Source: Komagataeibacter melomenusus (GTDB lineage Bacteria > Pseudomonadota > Alphaproteobacteria > Acetobacterales > Acetobacteraceae). From it: 64,000 bases of DNA. The stretch is from NCBI RefSeq assembly GCF_013155395.1, contig NZ_JABJWC010000004.1, positions 62,001 to 126,000 of the forward strand, given 5' to 3'. How positions within the stretch are numbered: position 1 is the stretch's first letter; each line of letters opens with the position of its first letter. Below the pieces are notes generated by a model. It was not told the origin of the DNA. It saw only the letters and a program-made list of their open reading frames with translations, and did not search any database. Shown here one piece after another: positions 56,121-64,000 of the stretch. The translations under genes and the position numbers were made by a program.

Positions 56121-57461
56121 ATGCCCGTCACACTGCCTCACCTTTCCCGTCGCGCGTTCGGACGTCTCGCCCTTGCCTCCTCGGCGGCTGTTGTGGGGGG
56201 CATGTGGCGCGCGGCGCCGGCGCGGGCGGCAGCGCCCACGGGCGAGCCGATCAGGGTTGGCATCCTGCATTCTCTGTCCGGCACGATGGCCATCAGCGAG
56301 ACCACGCTCAAGGATGCCATGCTGATGCTCATTGCTGAGCAGAACCGCAAGGGCGGCCTGCTTGGCCGCCCGCTTGAGGCGGTGGTGGTGGACCCTGCCT
56401 CGAACTGGCCGCTCTTTGCCGAGAAGGCACGCCAGCTCCTGTCGGTGGACAAGGCATCGGCCGTGTTTGGCTGCTGGACCAGCGTCTCACGCAAGTCGGT
56501 GCTGCCGGTGTTCGAGGAACTCAACGGCATCCTGTTCTATCCCGTGCAGTATGAAGGCCAGGAGTGCAGCCGCAACATCTTCTATACCGGTGCCGCGCCC
56601 AACCAGCAGGCCATACCGGCGGTGGACTACCTGCTGAGCGAGGATGGCGGCGGGGCGAAGCGTTTCGCGCTGGTGGGCACGGATTACGTCTATCCGCGCA
56701 CCACCAACCAGATCCTGGTCAATTACCTCAAGGCCAAGGGCATCGCGGAAGCCGACATCATGGTCAATTACACGCCGTTCGGGCAGTCGGACTGGCAAAC
56801 CATTGTCTCGCAGATCAAGGCTTTCGGCTCGGCAGGCAAGAAGACCGCCGTGGTCTCGACCATCAATGGCGATGCCAACGTGCCGTTCTACAAGGAACTG
56901 GGCAATCAGGGCATCTCCGCCACCGACATCCCGGTCATGGCCTTCAGCGTGGGGGAAGAGGAACTGGCCGGCATGGATACCGCCCCGCTGGTGGGCCAGC
57001 TTGCCGCATGGAACTATTTCGAAAGTATCGACACCCCGGCCAATACCGCCTTCATCAAGCAGTGGCATGAATTCACCAAAAACCCCAGGCGCACCACCAA
57101 TGACCCGATGGAGGCGCATTACATCGGCTTCAACATGTGGGTGCAGGCGGTGACCAAAGCGGGTACCACCGATCATGACAAGGTGATTGATGCCATGATC
57201 GGCATCCGCCAGCCCAACCTGACCGGCGGCGTGGCCGAGATGCTGCCCGACCACCACCTGACCAAACCGGTCTATATTGGCGAGATACAGGATGACGGGC
57301 AGTTCTCGGTGGTGTGGAAGACCCCGGCCCTCGTGCCCGGGCAGGCCTGGTCGCCGTGGGTGCCGGAAACGAAAGACCTGATCGGTGACTGGCGCAAGCC
57401 CATTGCCTGCGGCAACTACAACACCGCCACCAAGACCTGCCTCGGGCACAGGCATGCATAG
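56121..57461 (+). CDS. urtA: Urea ABC transporter substrate-binding protein UrtA
   Basis: Periplasmic urea-binding protein of the branched-chain-amino-acid/amide type, 446 residues. The start is a twin-arginine-like signal (SRRAFGRLALASS, R10-R11) ending near PARAAA. The mature protein opens IRVGILHSLSGTMAISE, with WTSVSRKSVLPVFE and FYPVQYEGQECSRNIFYTGA, which are diagnostic of UrtA/AmiC-like urea and amide binders. ATG at 56121 has AAAGGA nine bases upstream; the longer frame to 56070 is rejected. First gene of urtABCDE. Confidence 0.96.
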   Translation: MPVTLPHLSRRAFGRLALASSAAVVGGMWRAAPARAAAPTGEPIRVGILHSLSGTMAISETTLKDAMLMLIAEQNRKGGLLGRPLEAVVVDPASNWPLFAEKARQLLSVDKASAVFGCWTSVSRKSVLPVFEELNGILFYPVQYEGQECSRNIFYTGAAPNQQAIPAVDYLLSEDGGGAKRFALVGTDYVYPRTTNQILVNYLKAKGIAEADIMVNYTPFGQSDWQTIVSQIKAFGSAGKKTAVVSTINGDANVPFYKELGNQGISATDIPVMAFSVGEEELAGMDTAPLVGQLAAWNYFESIDTPANTAFIKQWHEFTKNPRRTTNDPMEAHYIGFNMWVQAVTKAGTTDHDKVIDAMIGIRQPNLTGGVAEMLPDHHLTKPVYIGEIQDDGQFSVVWKTPALVPGQAWSPWVPETKDLIGDWRKPIACGNYNTATKTCLGHRHA

Positions 57462-59058
57462 GGTCCGTACCACCTGCCTGCTGGCGGCACTGTGGCTTGG
57501 GGCCATGCTGCTGCCGGGCCACGGCGCGCGGGCGGATGCCTTCGCTGATCTGGCCAGCCCGCAGCTCGGGGCGGTGACGGCGGCGATTTCCACCCTTGCG
57601 GCATCGCCTGACCCGCAGGCCGGGGCCGCGTTGCAGGCGCTGGGCGAGCGGAGCCTGTTCGCAGCCCCTGATGGCAATGTTTATATCCGTCACGGTGAAA
57701 ACTACGTGGAGGCCCGCACGGGCCAGCCCGCGGCATCCGTGCCGGAAGGTATGAAGCCCATCCGCCTGAACAACCGCATCCGCGCGGCACTTGCGGGCGT
57801 GCAGGCGGGTAGGGATCTGCTGGCCTCCCAGCCCGCAACGCGGCTCAGGGCCGCCGATGCGCTTTATGCCCGCCATGACCCTGCCATGCTGCCGGCCGTC
57901 GAGCACGCCCTCGCGGTGGAGAAGGATGCCGCCGTGCGCACCCGGCTGACGGAGGTGCGGGCTGCGACCATTCTCGGCCAGCCGCCCGCCCCCGATGCGC
58001 TCGCTTCCCGGCTTGAGGCCGTGCGCGCGCTGGGGGGCGTGGGGGGCGCGCAGGCGCGTGGCATCCTTGCCGGTGTTGCCGCATCCGATGCGGAAGCGCC
58101 CGCCGTGCGCCATGAGGCGCAGCAGGCCGTATCACGCATCGACTGGCACCTGCGCGCCTGGGGCGTTGCGCAGAATGCCTTTTATGGCCTGAGCTACGGC
58201 TCGGTGCTGCTGCTGGCCGCCACCGGGCTTGCCATCACCTTTGGCGTGATGGGCGTGATCAACATGGCCCATGGCGAGATGATGATGATCGGCGCCTATG
58301 TGACGTGGATGGTGCAGCAGGCCATCCGCGCGACTGTGCCCGCGCTGGAGCCGGTGGCCATCCTTGTGGCCATTCCGGTGGCGTTCGGGGTGTGCGGGGC
58401 GCTTGGCATCGTGATCGAGCGCGGACTGATCCGCTTCCTGTATGGCCGCCCGCTGGAAACGCTGCTGGCCACATGGGGGCTTTCGCTCATCTTGCAGCAG
58501 GCGGTGCGTTCCATCTTCGGGCCGACCAACATTGCGGTGCAGACGCCGGGCTGGCTTTCAGGCGCGGTTGCGGTGGGCGGCATGGACATTACGCTCAACC
58601 GGCTGGCCATCCTTGTCTTCGCAGGGCTGGTGCTCGGCGGGCTGATGCTGGTGCTGCGCCATACGCCGCTGGGGCTGCAGATGCGCGCCGTTACCCAGAA
58701 CCGCCGCATGGCGGCCCTGATGGGCATCCGCACGCCGCGGGTCGATGCGCTGGCCTTCGGGCTTGGCGCGGGCCTTGCGGGGCTTGCGGGCGTTGCGGTC
58801 AGCCAGATTGACAATGTCAGCCCTAATCTGGGCCAATCCTATATCATCGACAGTTTCATGGTGGTGGTGTTTGGCGGGGTCGGCAACCTGTGGGGTACGC
58901 TGGCGGCGGCCCTTGCGCTGGGCATGGGCGGCAAGGTGCTGGAGCCGACCATTGGCGCGGTCTCGGCCAAGATCGCCATTCTCGTGCTGGTCATCCTCTA
59001 CATCCAGCGCCATCCGCGCGGCATGTTTCCCGTGCGCGGGCGGGGAGTTGAATCATGA
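57454..59058 (+). CDS. urtB: Urea ABC transporter permease UrtB
   Basis: Inner-membrane permease, 534 residues. Residues 1-25 are a signal-like helix. Residues about 30-230 are a soluble helical region with HEAT-like pairs (PAVEHALAVEKDAAVRTRL, LEAVRALGGVGG), the extra domain typical of UrtB and absent from LivH. The remainder is a LivH-type permease with GVINMAHGEMMMIGAY and a C-terminal NLWGTLAAALALG segment. The ATG overlaps the last eight bases of urtA; the stop overlaps urtC by four. Confidence 0.95.
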   Translation: MHRVRTTCLLAALWLGAMLLPGHGARADAFADLASPQLGAVTAAISTLAASPDPQAGAALQALGERSLFAAPDGNVYIRHGENYVEARTGQPAASVPEGMKPIRLNNRIRAALAGVQAGRDLLASQPATRLRAADALYARHDPAMLPAVEHALAVEKDAAVRTRLTEVRAATILGQPPAPDALASRLEAVRALGGVGGAQARGILAGVAASDAEAPAVRHEAQQAVSRIDWHLRAWGVAQNAFYGLSYGSVLLLAATGLAITFGVMGVINMAHGEMMMIGAYVTWMVQQAIRATVPALEPVAILVAIPVAFGVCGALGIVIERGLIRFLYGRPLETLLATWGLSLILQQAVRSIFGPTNIAVQTPGWLSGAVAVGGMDITLNRLAILVFAGLVLGGLMLVLRHTPLGLQMRAVTQNRRMAALMGIRTPRVDALAFGLGAGLAGLAGVAVSQIDNVSPNLGQSYIIDSFMVVVFGGVGNLWGTLAAALALGMGGKVLEPTIGAVSAKIAILVLVILYIQRHPRGMFPVRGRGVES

Positions 59059-60194
59059 ACCCGTTTTCAACCCATGCCCCGCGTTCCCTGCGCGGCGTGA
59101 TCTGGATGGCGGTGGCCGTGGTGGTGGCGGCTTCGTGCCTGGCCGTGGCCAGCCTGCTGCCCGAGGGCAACCTGCTGCATGCCTCCGCCTTCGTGGTGTC
59201 GCTTGCGGGTAAATACCTGTCCTATGCCATGCTGGCGCTGGCGGTGGATCTGGTGTGGGGTTTTGCGGGCATCCTTACGCTGGGGCATGCCGCGTTCTTT
59301 GCGCTGGGGGGGTATGCCATGGGCATGTACCTCATGCGCGAGATCGGGGCGCGGGGCGTTTATGGCAATGCCGACCTGCCGGATTTCATGATCTTCCTCT
59401 CATGGAAGAGCCTGCCGTGGTACTGGTGGGGCTCGGAGCATTTCATATGGGCCGCCGTGCTGGTCGTGGCGGTGCCGGGGCTGCTGGCGGGCGTGTTTGG
59501 CTGGCTGGCTTTCCGCTCGCGCGTGTCGGGGGTGTACCTGTCCATCATCACGCAGGCGCTGACCTACGCGCTCATGCTGGCGTTCTTCCAGAACGGGCTG
59601 GGCTTTGGCGGCAATAACGGCCTGACCGACTTCAAGGACATCCTTGGCGCCGACCTGCATGCACCGCATACGCGCGCGGTGCTGCTGGTGGTGACCGGAG
59701 TGCTGCTGGCCGCAAGCCTGCTGGCCGCGCGTTTTGTGGTGGGTGGCCGTTTTGGCAACCTGCTGGTGGCCGTGCGCGATGCCGAAAGCCGCACCCGCTT
59801 CCTGGGTTACCGCCCCGAGCAGGCCAAGCTGCTGGTATGGGTGTTCTCGGCCATGATCGCGGGGGTGGGTGGTGCGCTGTATGTAACGCAGGTTGGCATC
59901 ATCAACCCCGGTGAGTTCGCGCCCGCCAATTCCATCGAATCCGTGATCTGGGTGGCGGTGGGCGGTCGGGGCACGCTGTGCGGGGCCGTGCTGGGGGCCA
60001 TACTGGTCAATATGGGCAAGACGCTGTTCACCGCCTGGCTGCCGGAGTTCTGGCTGTACGGGCTGGGGCTGCTGTTCATCTGCACCACGCTGTTCCTGCC
60101 CAACGGGCTGATGGGGCTGTGGCGGCATGCCCGCAAACCGCCGCCCGAGGAAGTGACCCCCGAAGTGGCGGATACGCAGGGAGATGAGGCATGA
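59055..60194 (+). CDS. urtC: Urea ABC transporter permease UrtC
   Basis: Second urea permease, LivM type, 379 residues with about ten helices. Family marks are VDLVWGFAGILTLGHAAFFALGGYAMGMYLM, RVSGVYLSIITQALTYA, the coupling loop AVRDAESRTRFLGYRPEQAKLLVW, and VAVGGRGTLCGAVLGA. Starts on ATGA overlapping urtB and ends on ATGA overlapping urtD, so urtB, C and D are tightly coupled. Confidence 0.96.
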   Translation: MNPFSTHAPRSLRGVIWMAVAVVVAASCLAVASLLPEGNLLHASAFVVSLAGKYLSYAMLALAVDLVWGFAGILTLGHAAFFALGGYAMGMYLMREIGARGVYGNADLPDFMIFLSWKSLPWYWWGSEHFIWAAVLVVAVPGLLAGVFGWLAFRSRVSGVYLSIITQALTYALMLAFFQNGLGFGGNNGLTDFKDILGADLHAPHTRAVLLVVTGVLLAASLLAARFVVGGRFGNLLVAVRDAESRTRFLGYRPEQAKLLVWVFSAMIAGVGGALYVTQVGIINPGEFAPANSIESVIWVAVGGRGTLCGAVLGAILVNMGKTLFTAWLPEFWLYGLGLLFICTTLFLPNGLMGLWRHARKPPPEEVTPEVADTQGDEA

Positions 60195-60931
60195 CCGCTA
60201 GCCTGCTGCTCGACATGCGCGATGTCAGCGTGACGTTTGACGGCTTTCGCGCCATCAACAGCCTCAGCCTTGCGCTGCGCCCGGGCGAGATGCGTGCCAT
60301 AGTCGGCCCCAATGGTGCGGGCAAGACAACGATGATGGACATCATCACCGGCAAGACCCGGCCCGATACCGGCACCGTGCGCTTTCAGGGCCATGACCTG
60401 ACCCGGCTCGATGAACCGGCCATCGCCCGGCTGGGCATTGGCCGCAAGTTCCAAAAGCCCACCGTGTTCGAGGCGCTGAGCGTAACCGAGAACCTGCTGC
60501 TGTCGCTCAAGGGCGTGCGTTCGCCCTTTGCCGTGCTCATGGCGCGCATGAACGCGCAGGAGCGTGAACGCATTGACCACCTCCTGCGCCTGACCCGGCT
60601 GGAAGCCGTGGCCGACCAGCCCGCGGGTGGCATGAGCCACGGCCAGAAGCAGTGGCTCGAGATCGGCATGCTCATGGGCCAGGAGCCTGAACTGCTTTTG
60701 GTGGATGAACCCGTGGCGGGCATGACCGATGCCGAGACCATGGCCACCGCCGACCTGCTGCGCGAGATCAACCGCACGCGCAGCGTGGTGGTGGTGGAAC
60801 ATGACATGGATTTCGTGCGCGCGCTGGGCGTGGGCGTGACGGTGCTGCATGAAGGCTCGGTGCTGGCCGAAGGCACGCTGGATGCGGTCAGCGCCGACCC
60901 GCGCGTGATCGAGGTCTATCTTGGGCGCTGA
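60191..60931 (+). CDS. urtD: Urea ABC transporter ATPase UrtD
   Basis: First ATPase of the urea importer (LivG type), 246 residues. Walker A is GPNGAGKTT at 39-47. The signature region is MSHGQKQWLEIG (LivG/UrtD variant of LSGGQ), and Walker B is LLLVDEPVAGM. RKFQKPTVFEALSVTENLLL is typical of the amide/urea group. It overlaps urtC and is 35 bases before urtE. Confidence 0.96.
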   Translation: MTASLLLDMRDVSVTFDGFRAINSLSLALRPGEMRAIVGPNGAGKTTMMDIITGKTRPDTGTVRFQGHDLTRLDEPAIARLGIGRKFQKPTVFEALSVTENLLLSLKGVRSPFAVLMARMNAQERERIDHLLRLTRLEAVADQPAGGMSHGQKQWLEIGMLMGQEPELLLVDEPVAGMTDAETMATADLLREINRTRSVVVVEHDMDFVRALGVGVTVLHEGSVLAEGTLDAVSADPRVIEVYLGR

Positions 60932-60966
60932 ACGGCGCCGCACAGGCGCAAGGGGAGGCTACGCGC

Positions 60967-61662
60967 ATGCTCGAGGTTAACGACGTGCACCTGCATTATG
61001 GCGCGGCGATTGCGCTGCGTGGCGTCTCGCTTGCAGCAGGGGCGGGGGCCGTGACCTGCGTGCTCGGCCGCAATGGCGTGGGCAAGACCAGCCTGATCCG
61101 CGCCATAACCGGCATGCATGCCACAAGTGCTGGCACGATCATGTGGGAGGGCGAGGACATTACCCGGCTCGCCGCCTACGATCGTGCCCGCCGGGGCATT
61201 GCCACCGTGCCGCAGGGGCGCGACATCTTTCCGCTGCTCAGCGTGCGCGAAAATCTTGAAACCGGCTTCGGCCTGCTGCCACGCGGGCAGCGCCGGGTGC
61301 CGGACGAGATATTCGACCTGTTTCCCGTGCTGGCAAAAATGCTCGACCGGCGCGGCGGTGACCTGTCTGGCGGGCAGCAGCAGCAGCTTGCCATTGCGCG
61401 CGCGCTGGTCATCCGCCCGCGCCTGCTGGTGCTCGATGAACCGACCGAGGGCATCCAGCCCAGCATCATCAAGGATATCGGCACCATCATCGGCATGCTG
61501 CGCGACAGGGGCGACATGGCCATCGTGCTGGTGGAGCAGTATTTCGACTTTGCCTATGAACTGGCTGACACGATTGCCGTGCTCGACCGGGGCAGGGTGG
61601 TGCTGGCAGGGCAGGCCCGCGACCTCGTGGCGGAGGATGTGCGCGCCTACATCACCATCTGA
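60967..61662 (+). CDS. urtE: Urea ABC transporter ATPase UrtE
   Basis: Second ATPase (LivF type), 231 residues. Walker A is GRNGVGKTS at 34-42, the signature is LSGGQQQQLAIARAL, Walker B is LLVLDEPTEGIQPS, and VPQGRDIFPLLSV precedes them. AGGGGAGG lies nine bases before the ATG. It completes the urt transporter; a nickel permease gene follows after 23 bases. Confidence 0.96.
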   Translation: MLEVNDVHLHYGAAIALRGVSLAAGAGAVTCVLGRNGVGKTSLIRAITGMHATSAGTIMWEGEDITRLAAYDRARRGIATVPQGRDIFPLLSVRENLETGFGLLPRGQRRVPDEIFDLFPVLAKMLDRRGGDLSGGQQQQLAIARALVIRPRLLVLDEPTEGIQPSIIKDIGTIIGMLRDRGDMAIVLVEQYFDFAYELADTIAVLDRGRVVLAGQARDLVAEDVRAYITI

Positions 61663-61685
61663 CCGGCGGGCGGAAAGAGATCGAC

Positions 61686-62669
61686 ATGTCCAGCGATGCC
61701 CGGCGTGGAACAGGCTCCGTCATGTGCGCCCTGCTGCTGGCCAATCTGGCGGCATGGGCGTGGGCTGCAACCATGCTGGGGGCCGCGCCCGCTCTGCTGG
61801 GGGCAGCGGTGCTGGCGTGGACATTTGGCCTGCGCCACGGGCTTGACGCCGATCATATCGTGGCGATTGACGTGGTGACCCGCAGGCTCATGCAGGCGGG
61901 GCGCGCGCCTGGACTGGTGGGGCTGTTCTTCTCGCTTGGTCATTCCACCGTCGTCCTTCTCGCCACCCTTGCGCTGGTCATGCTGCCGGTGCCGTTCTGG
62001 CTGGAACGGTGGCATGTGGCGGGTGGAAGCTTCGGCATGCTGGTCCCGGCAGCCTTCATGCTGGTTGCGGTCATGGCCAATGCCCGCATGGCCCTGTGGC
62101 AGTGGCGGGCGCTGCGCCAGCCTGCCCCGTTGCCGCCCGCGCCCTCCACGGGGTTCGTGTCCGGGCGGGTGGGGCGGTGGATCGGCCGGAGCTGGCAGAT
62201 GTACCCGCTCGGCTTCCTGTTCGGGCTGGGGTTTGACACGGCCAGTGAAATCGGCCTGCTGGGCATGGCGGCGGTCCACGCCCACCATGGGCTGGGCCTT
62301 GCCGGGGTCATGGCGTTTCCGCTGCTTTTTACAGCAGGCATGGCGCTGGTTGATACGCTCGATACCCTGCTCATGTGCCGTGCCTATGGCTGGGGCATGC
62401 GCTCGGGCCGCAGGGCCGTGGCGTATGATCTGGGCATCAGCCTTGTCTCGCTTGTGGCTGCGGCAGGCATTGGCGCGATTGAACTGGGGCAGAAGGTTGG
62501 GGATGCAGGCGCCAGTGTGCTCACGCGGGGCCTGATGGTGGCGGGCGACCATTTTGCCGCGCTGGGCGCGGGCATCGTGCTGGTTTTTCTGGCCCTGTGG
62601 GGTGGGGCTGTCGTGATCAGCCGCAGGCAGGCCAACCCTGTCACCCCGACCCGGGATAAGGCTGGATGA
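61686..62669 (+). CDS. NiCoT-family nickel/cobalt transporter
   Basis: Inner-membrane nickel permease (HoxN/NixA type), 327 residues with about eight helices. The helix II signature is RHGLDADHI at 50-58 (family RHA-DADHI; G replaces A), followed by LFFSLGHSTVVLL, LGFDTASEIGLL and LLFTAGMALVDTLD, the other NiCoT motifs. It is encoded directly after urtE rather than beside urease. The urt transcript would therefore bring in both urea and the nickel urease needs. GAAAGAG precedes the ATG. Confidence 0.92.
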   Translation: MSSDARRGTGSVMCALLLANLAAWAWAATMLGAAPALLGAAVLAWTFGLRHGLDADHIVAIDVVTRRLMQAGRAPGLVGLFFSLGHSTVVLLATLALVMLPVPFWLERWHVAGGSFGMLVPAAFMLVAVMANARMALWQWRALRQPAPLPPAPSTGFVSGRVGRWIGRSWQMYPLGFLFGLGFDTASEIGLLGMAAVHAHHGLGLAGVMAFPLLFTAGMALVDTLDTLLMCRAYGWGMRSGRRAVAYDLGISLVSLVAAAGIGAIELGQKVGDAGASVLTRGLMVAGDHFAALGAGIVLVFLALWGGAVVISRRQANPVTPTRDKAG

Positions 62670-62748
62670 TAGCGCTTTATTTTTAAGATCGTGTTGCATG
62701 TGGCTTTGTCATGCGGGAGGCAGGCGGGCGACAGGCGGGGCTTCTATA

Positions 62749-62793
62749 ATGCATTTTATGCAATGAACGCATTATTTAACGCAATAAATGCAT
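62749..62793. repeat. Clustered ATGCA/CGCA repeats upstream of the flavoprotein gene
   Basis: Five GCA-centred units (ATGCATT, ATGCAAT, CGCATTA, CGCAATA, ATGCATG) begin at about 62751, 62760, 62769, 62781 and 62790, spaced 9-12 bases. TGCAT-TTT-ATGCA forms a dyad at the left end. The cluster lies 117-161 bases before the flavoprotein start and could be a multi-site operator. Nothing else is seen in the 62670-62909 gap. Confidence 0.4.
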
Positions 62794-62909
62794 GATTTAT
62801 CTTGATCTGTCGGGAAGGAATTTTTACGTTTGCCGCCAGCATCAATGGCTCTTTTTGCCATGGCCTGACTCCTGGCCCGGCCAGCGCAGTGTTTTAGGAA
62901 CCACGATCC

Positions 62910-64000
62910 ATGACGTTTTCTCAGCCTCCCGAAATTCCCGGCGGTCTTGCAGGGCTGGAAAGCCGCGTGCGGCAGGATCTGGCCTGGCTGGACCTGCCCA
63001 CCTGCTCGTGGGTGCCCGAACGCAGCGTGGACGGGCGGCATGTGCTTGATGTGGTCGTGATTGGCGGCGGCATGGCGGGGCTTACGGCATCGGGTTACCT
63101 CAGGCGCTACGGGCTGCTCAATCATGTCGTGCTTGACCAGGCGCCTGCAGGGCAGGAGGGGCCGTGGGTTACCTATGCCCGCATGACCACGCTGCGCTCG
63201 CCCAAGACGCTGTCCGGCCCGTGCATGGGGCTGCCGGGCCTGACCTTCCGCGCGTGGTACGAAGCGCGGTTCGGCACGGTGGCGTGGGATGGGCTGGACA
63301 AGATCCCCCGCCAGGCATGGATGGCCTATCTGGAGTGGCTGCGCCATGTGCTCGACCTGCCGGTGCGCAATGGCGTGACCCTGACCAATGTGGCGCGCAA
63401 AGCCGATGGCGTGCTGGCGCTGAGCGTGGTGCAGGATGGCGTGAGCGAAACCCTGCTGTGCCGCCATCTGGTGCTGGCCACGGGGCGCGACGGGCTTGGC
63501 GGCAGCTACGTGCCGCCGGTCATTGCCGGCCTGCCGCGCGATTACTGGCGCCATTCAGCCGACCCCATTGATTTTGCAGCCCTGAAGAACCGGCGCGTGG
63601 TGGTGGTGGGTGCAGGCGCTTCGGCCATGGATAACGCGGCCACGGCGCTTGAGGCGGGGGCTGCGCGGGTGGACATGGTCATACGGCGCGCAACCCTGCC
63701 TGCCGTGAACAAATTCACCGGCATTGGCAGCATGGGCGTGGTACAGGGTTTTGTCGGCCTGCCCGATGGATGGAAATGGCGCTTCATGGATACGGTGCTT
63801 GATGCCCAGACCCCGCCGCCACGGCCAAGCGTGCTGCGCGTATCGAGCCACCCCAATGCCTTCTTCCATCTGTCATGCCCCATCGACCGGGTGGAAATGG
63901 CGGGCAATGCCGTGCGCCTGCATACCCCGCGCGGCGTGATGGAGACCGATTTCATCATTGCCGCCACCGGCTTCTGCGCCGACCTGTCCCGGCGGCCTGA
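62910..64000 (+). CDS. Flavin-dependent monooxygenase-like oxidoreductase (cut by window edge)
   Basis: The first 363 codons are visible; the gene runs off the right edge in frame. The FAD-binding motif is IGGGMAGLTA at 51-60 and the NADPH motif VVGAGASAMDNA is near 233-244, the two-dinucleotide layout of class B flavoprotein monooxygenases and related SidA/YhbW-like enzymes. The late FIIAATGFCADL segment is the usual ATG-F strand. AGGA precedes the ATG by 13 bases and the start context is fair. The FxGxxxHxxxW motif of Baeyer-Villiger/FMO enzymes is only loosely matched (DYWRHSADP). Substrate unknown; not obviously part of the urea module. Confidence 0.75.
   Translation, partial: MTFSQPPEIPGGLAGLESRVRQDLAWLDLPTCSWVPERSVDGRHVLDVVVIGGGMAGLTASGYLRRYGLLNHVVLDQAPAGQEGPWVTYARMTTLRSPKTLSGPCMGLPGLTFRAWYEARFGTVAWDGLDKIPRQAWMAYLEWLRHVLDLPVRNGVTLTNVARKADGVLALSVVQDGVSETLLCRHLVLATGRDGLGGSYVPPVIAGLPRDYWRHSADPIDFAALKNRRVVVVGAGASAMDNAATALEAGAARVDMVIRRATLPAVNKFTGIGSMGVVQGFVGLPDGWKWRFMDTVLDAQTPPPRPSVLRVSSHPNAFFHLSCPIDRVEMAGNAVRLHTPRGVMETDFIIAATGFCADLSRRP

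Overview
This 64 kb window is a chromosomal segment of an acetic acid bacterium (Acetobacteraceae, most like Komagataeibacter/Gluconacetobacter). The evidence is GC-rich coding sequence with AT-rich intergenic gaps, a fused transaldolase/glucose-6-phosphate isomerase, a Gluconobacter-type gluconate 5-dehydrogenase and 2-ketogluconate reductase, OprB porins and an IS5-type transposase remnant. I see no rRNA, tRNA or CRISPR array.

Layout. 0-3.8 kb: a truncated unknown gene, then a phosphate uptake operon pstC-pstA-pstB-phoU behind a Pho-box-like repeat, with no pstS nearby. 3.9-9.1 kb: Tas-like aldo/keto reductase, an IS5 transposase fragment, an HSL-type esterase, class I fructose-bisphosphate aldolase and a sugar/H+ symporter. 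10.1-20.3 kb: a pentose phosphate block: tkt, tal-pgi fusion, gnd, zwf, a Cof-like HAD phosphatase, pgl and rpiA. 20.5-33.2 kb: peripheral ketogluconate/sugar-acid metabolism: gluconate 5-dehydrogenase, idonate-type dehydrogenase, a ScfR/RamB-type regulator, a truncated acetyl-CoA-synthetase-like gene, a 1,5-anhydrofructose-reductase-like gene overlapping an MHS transporter, 2-ketogluconate reductase, OprB porin, gluconokinase and a DctA-like symporter. 33.7-40.3 kb: a cydD-cydC-cydA-cydB-cydX operon for cytochrome bd oxidase, read on the minus strand, ending in an extra 32-residue membrane protein. 41-44.6 kb: a DUF442-type protein, succinate-semialdehyde dehydrogenase and a PLP ammonia-lyase.

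44.7-62.7 kb is a nearly self-contained urea module: urease ureDABCEFG; an outer-membrane porin and a small exported protein; a divergent two-component pair (an NCS1-permease-fused hybrid histidine kinase and a LuxR/FixJ-type response regulator); the urea ABC transporter urtABCDE; and a NiCoT nickel permease. A partial flavin monooxygenase-like gene runs off the right edge.

The genes fit an organism that oxidises sugars in the periplasm, re-imports gluconates and ketogluconates, reduces and phosphorylates them, and runs them through the pentose phosphate pathway, with a bd oxidase as a quinol sink. The most unusual part is the urea module. Its sensor kinase carries a complete permease-like domain, and I find one shared bipartite motif (TRCGYA, four bases, TRCGYA) in front of the urease operon, the porin and urtA. 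I infer that this is the operator of the two-component system.
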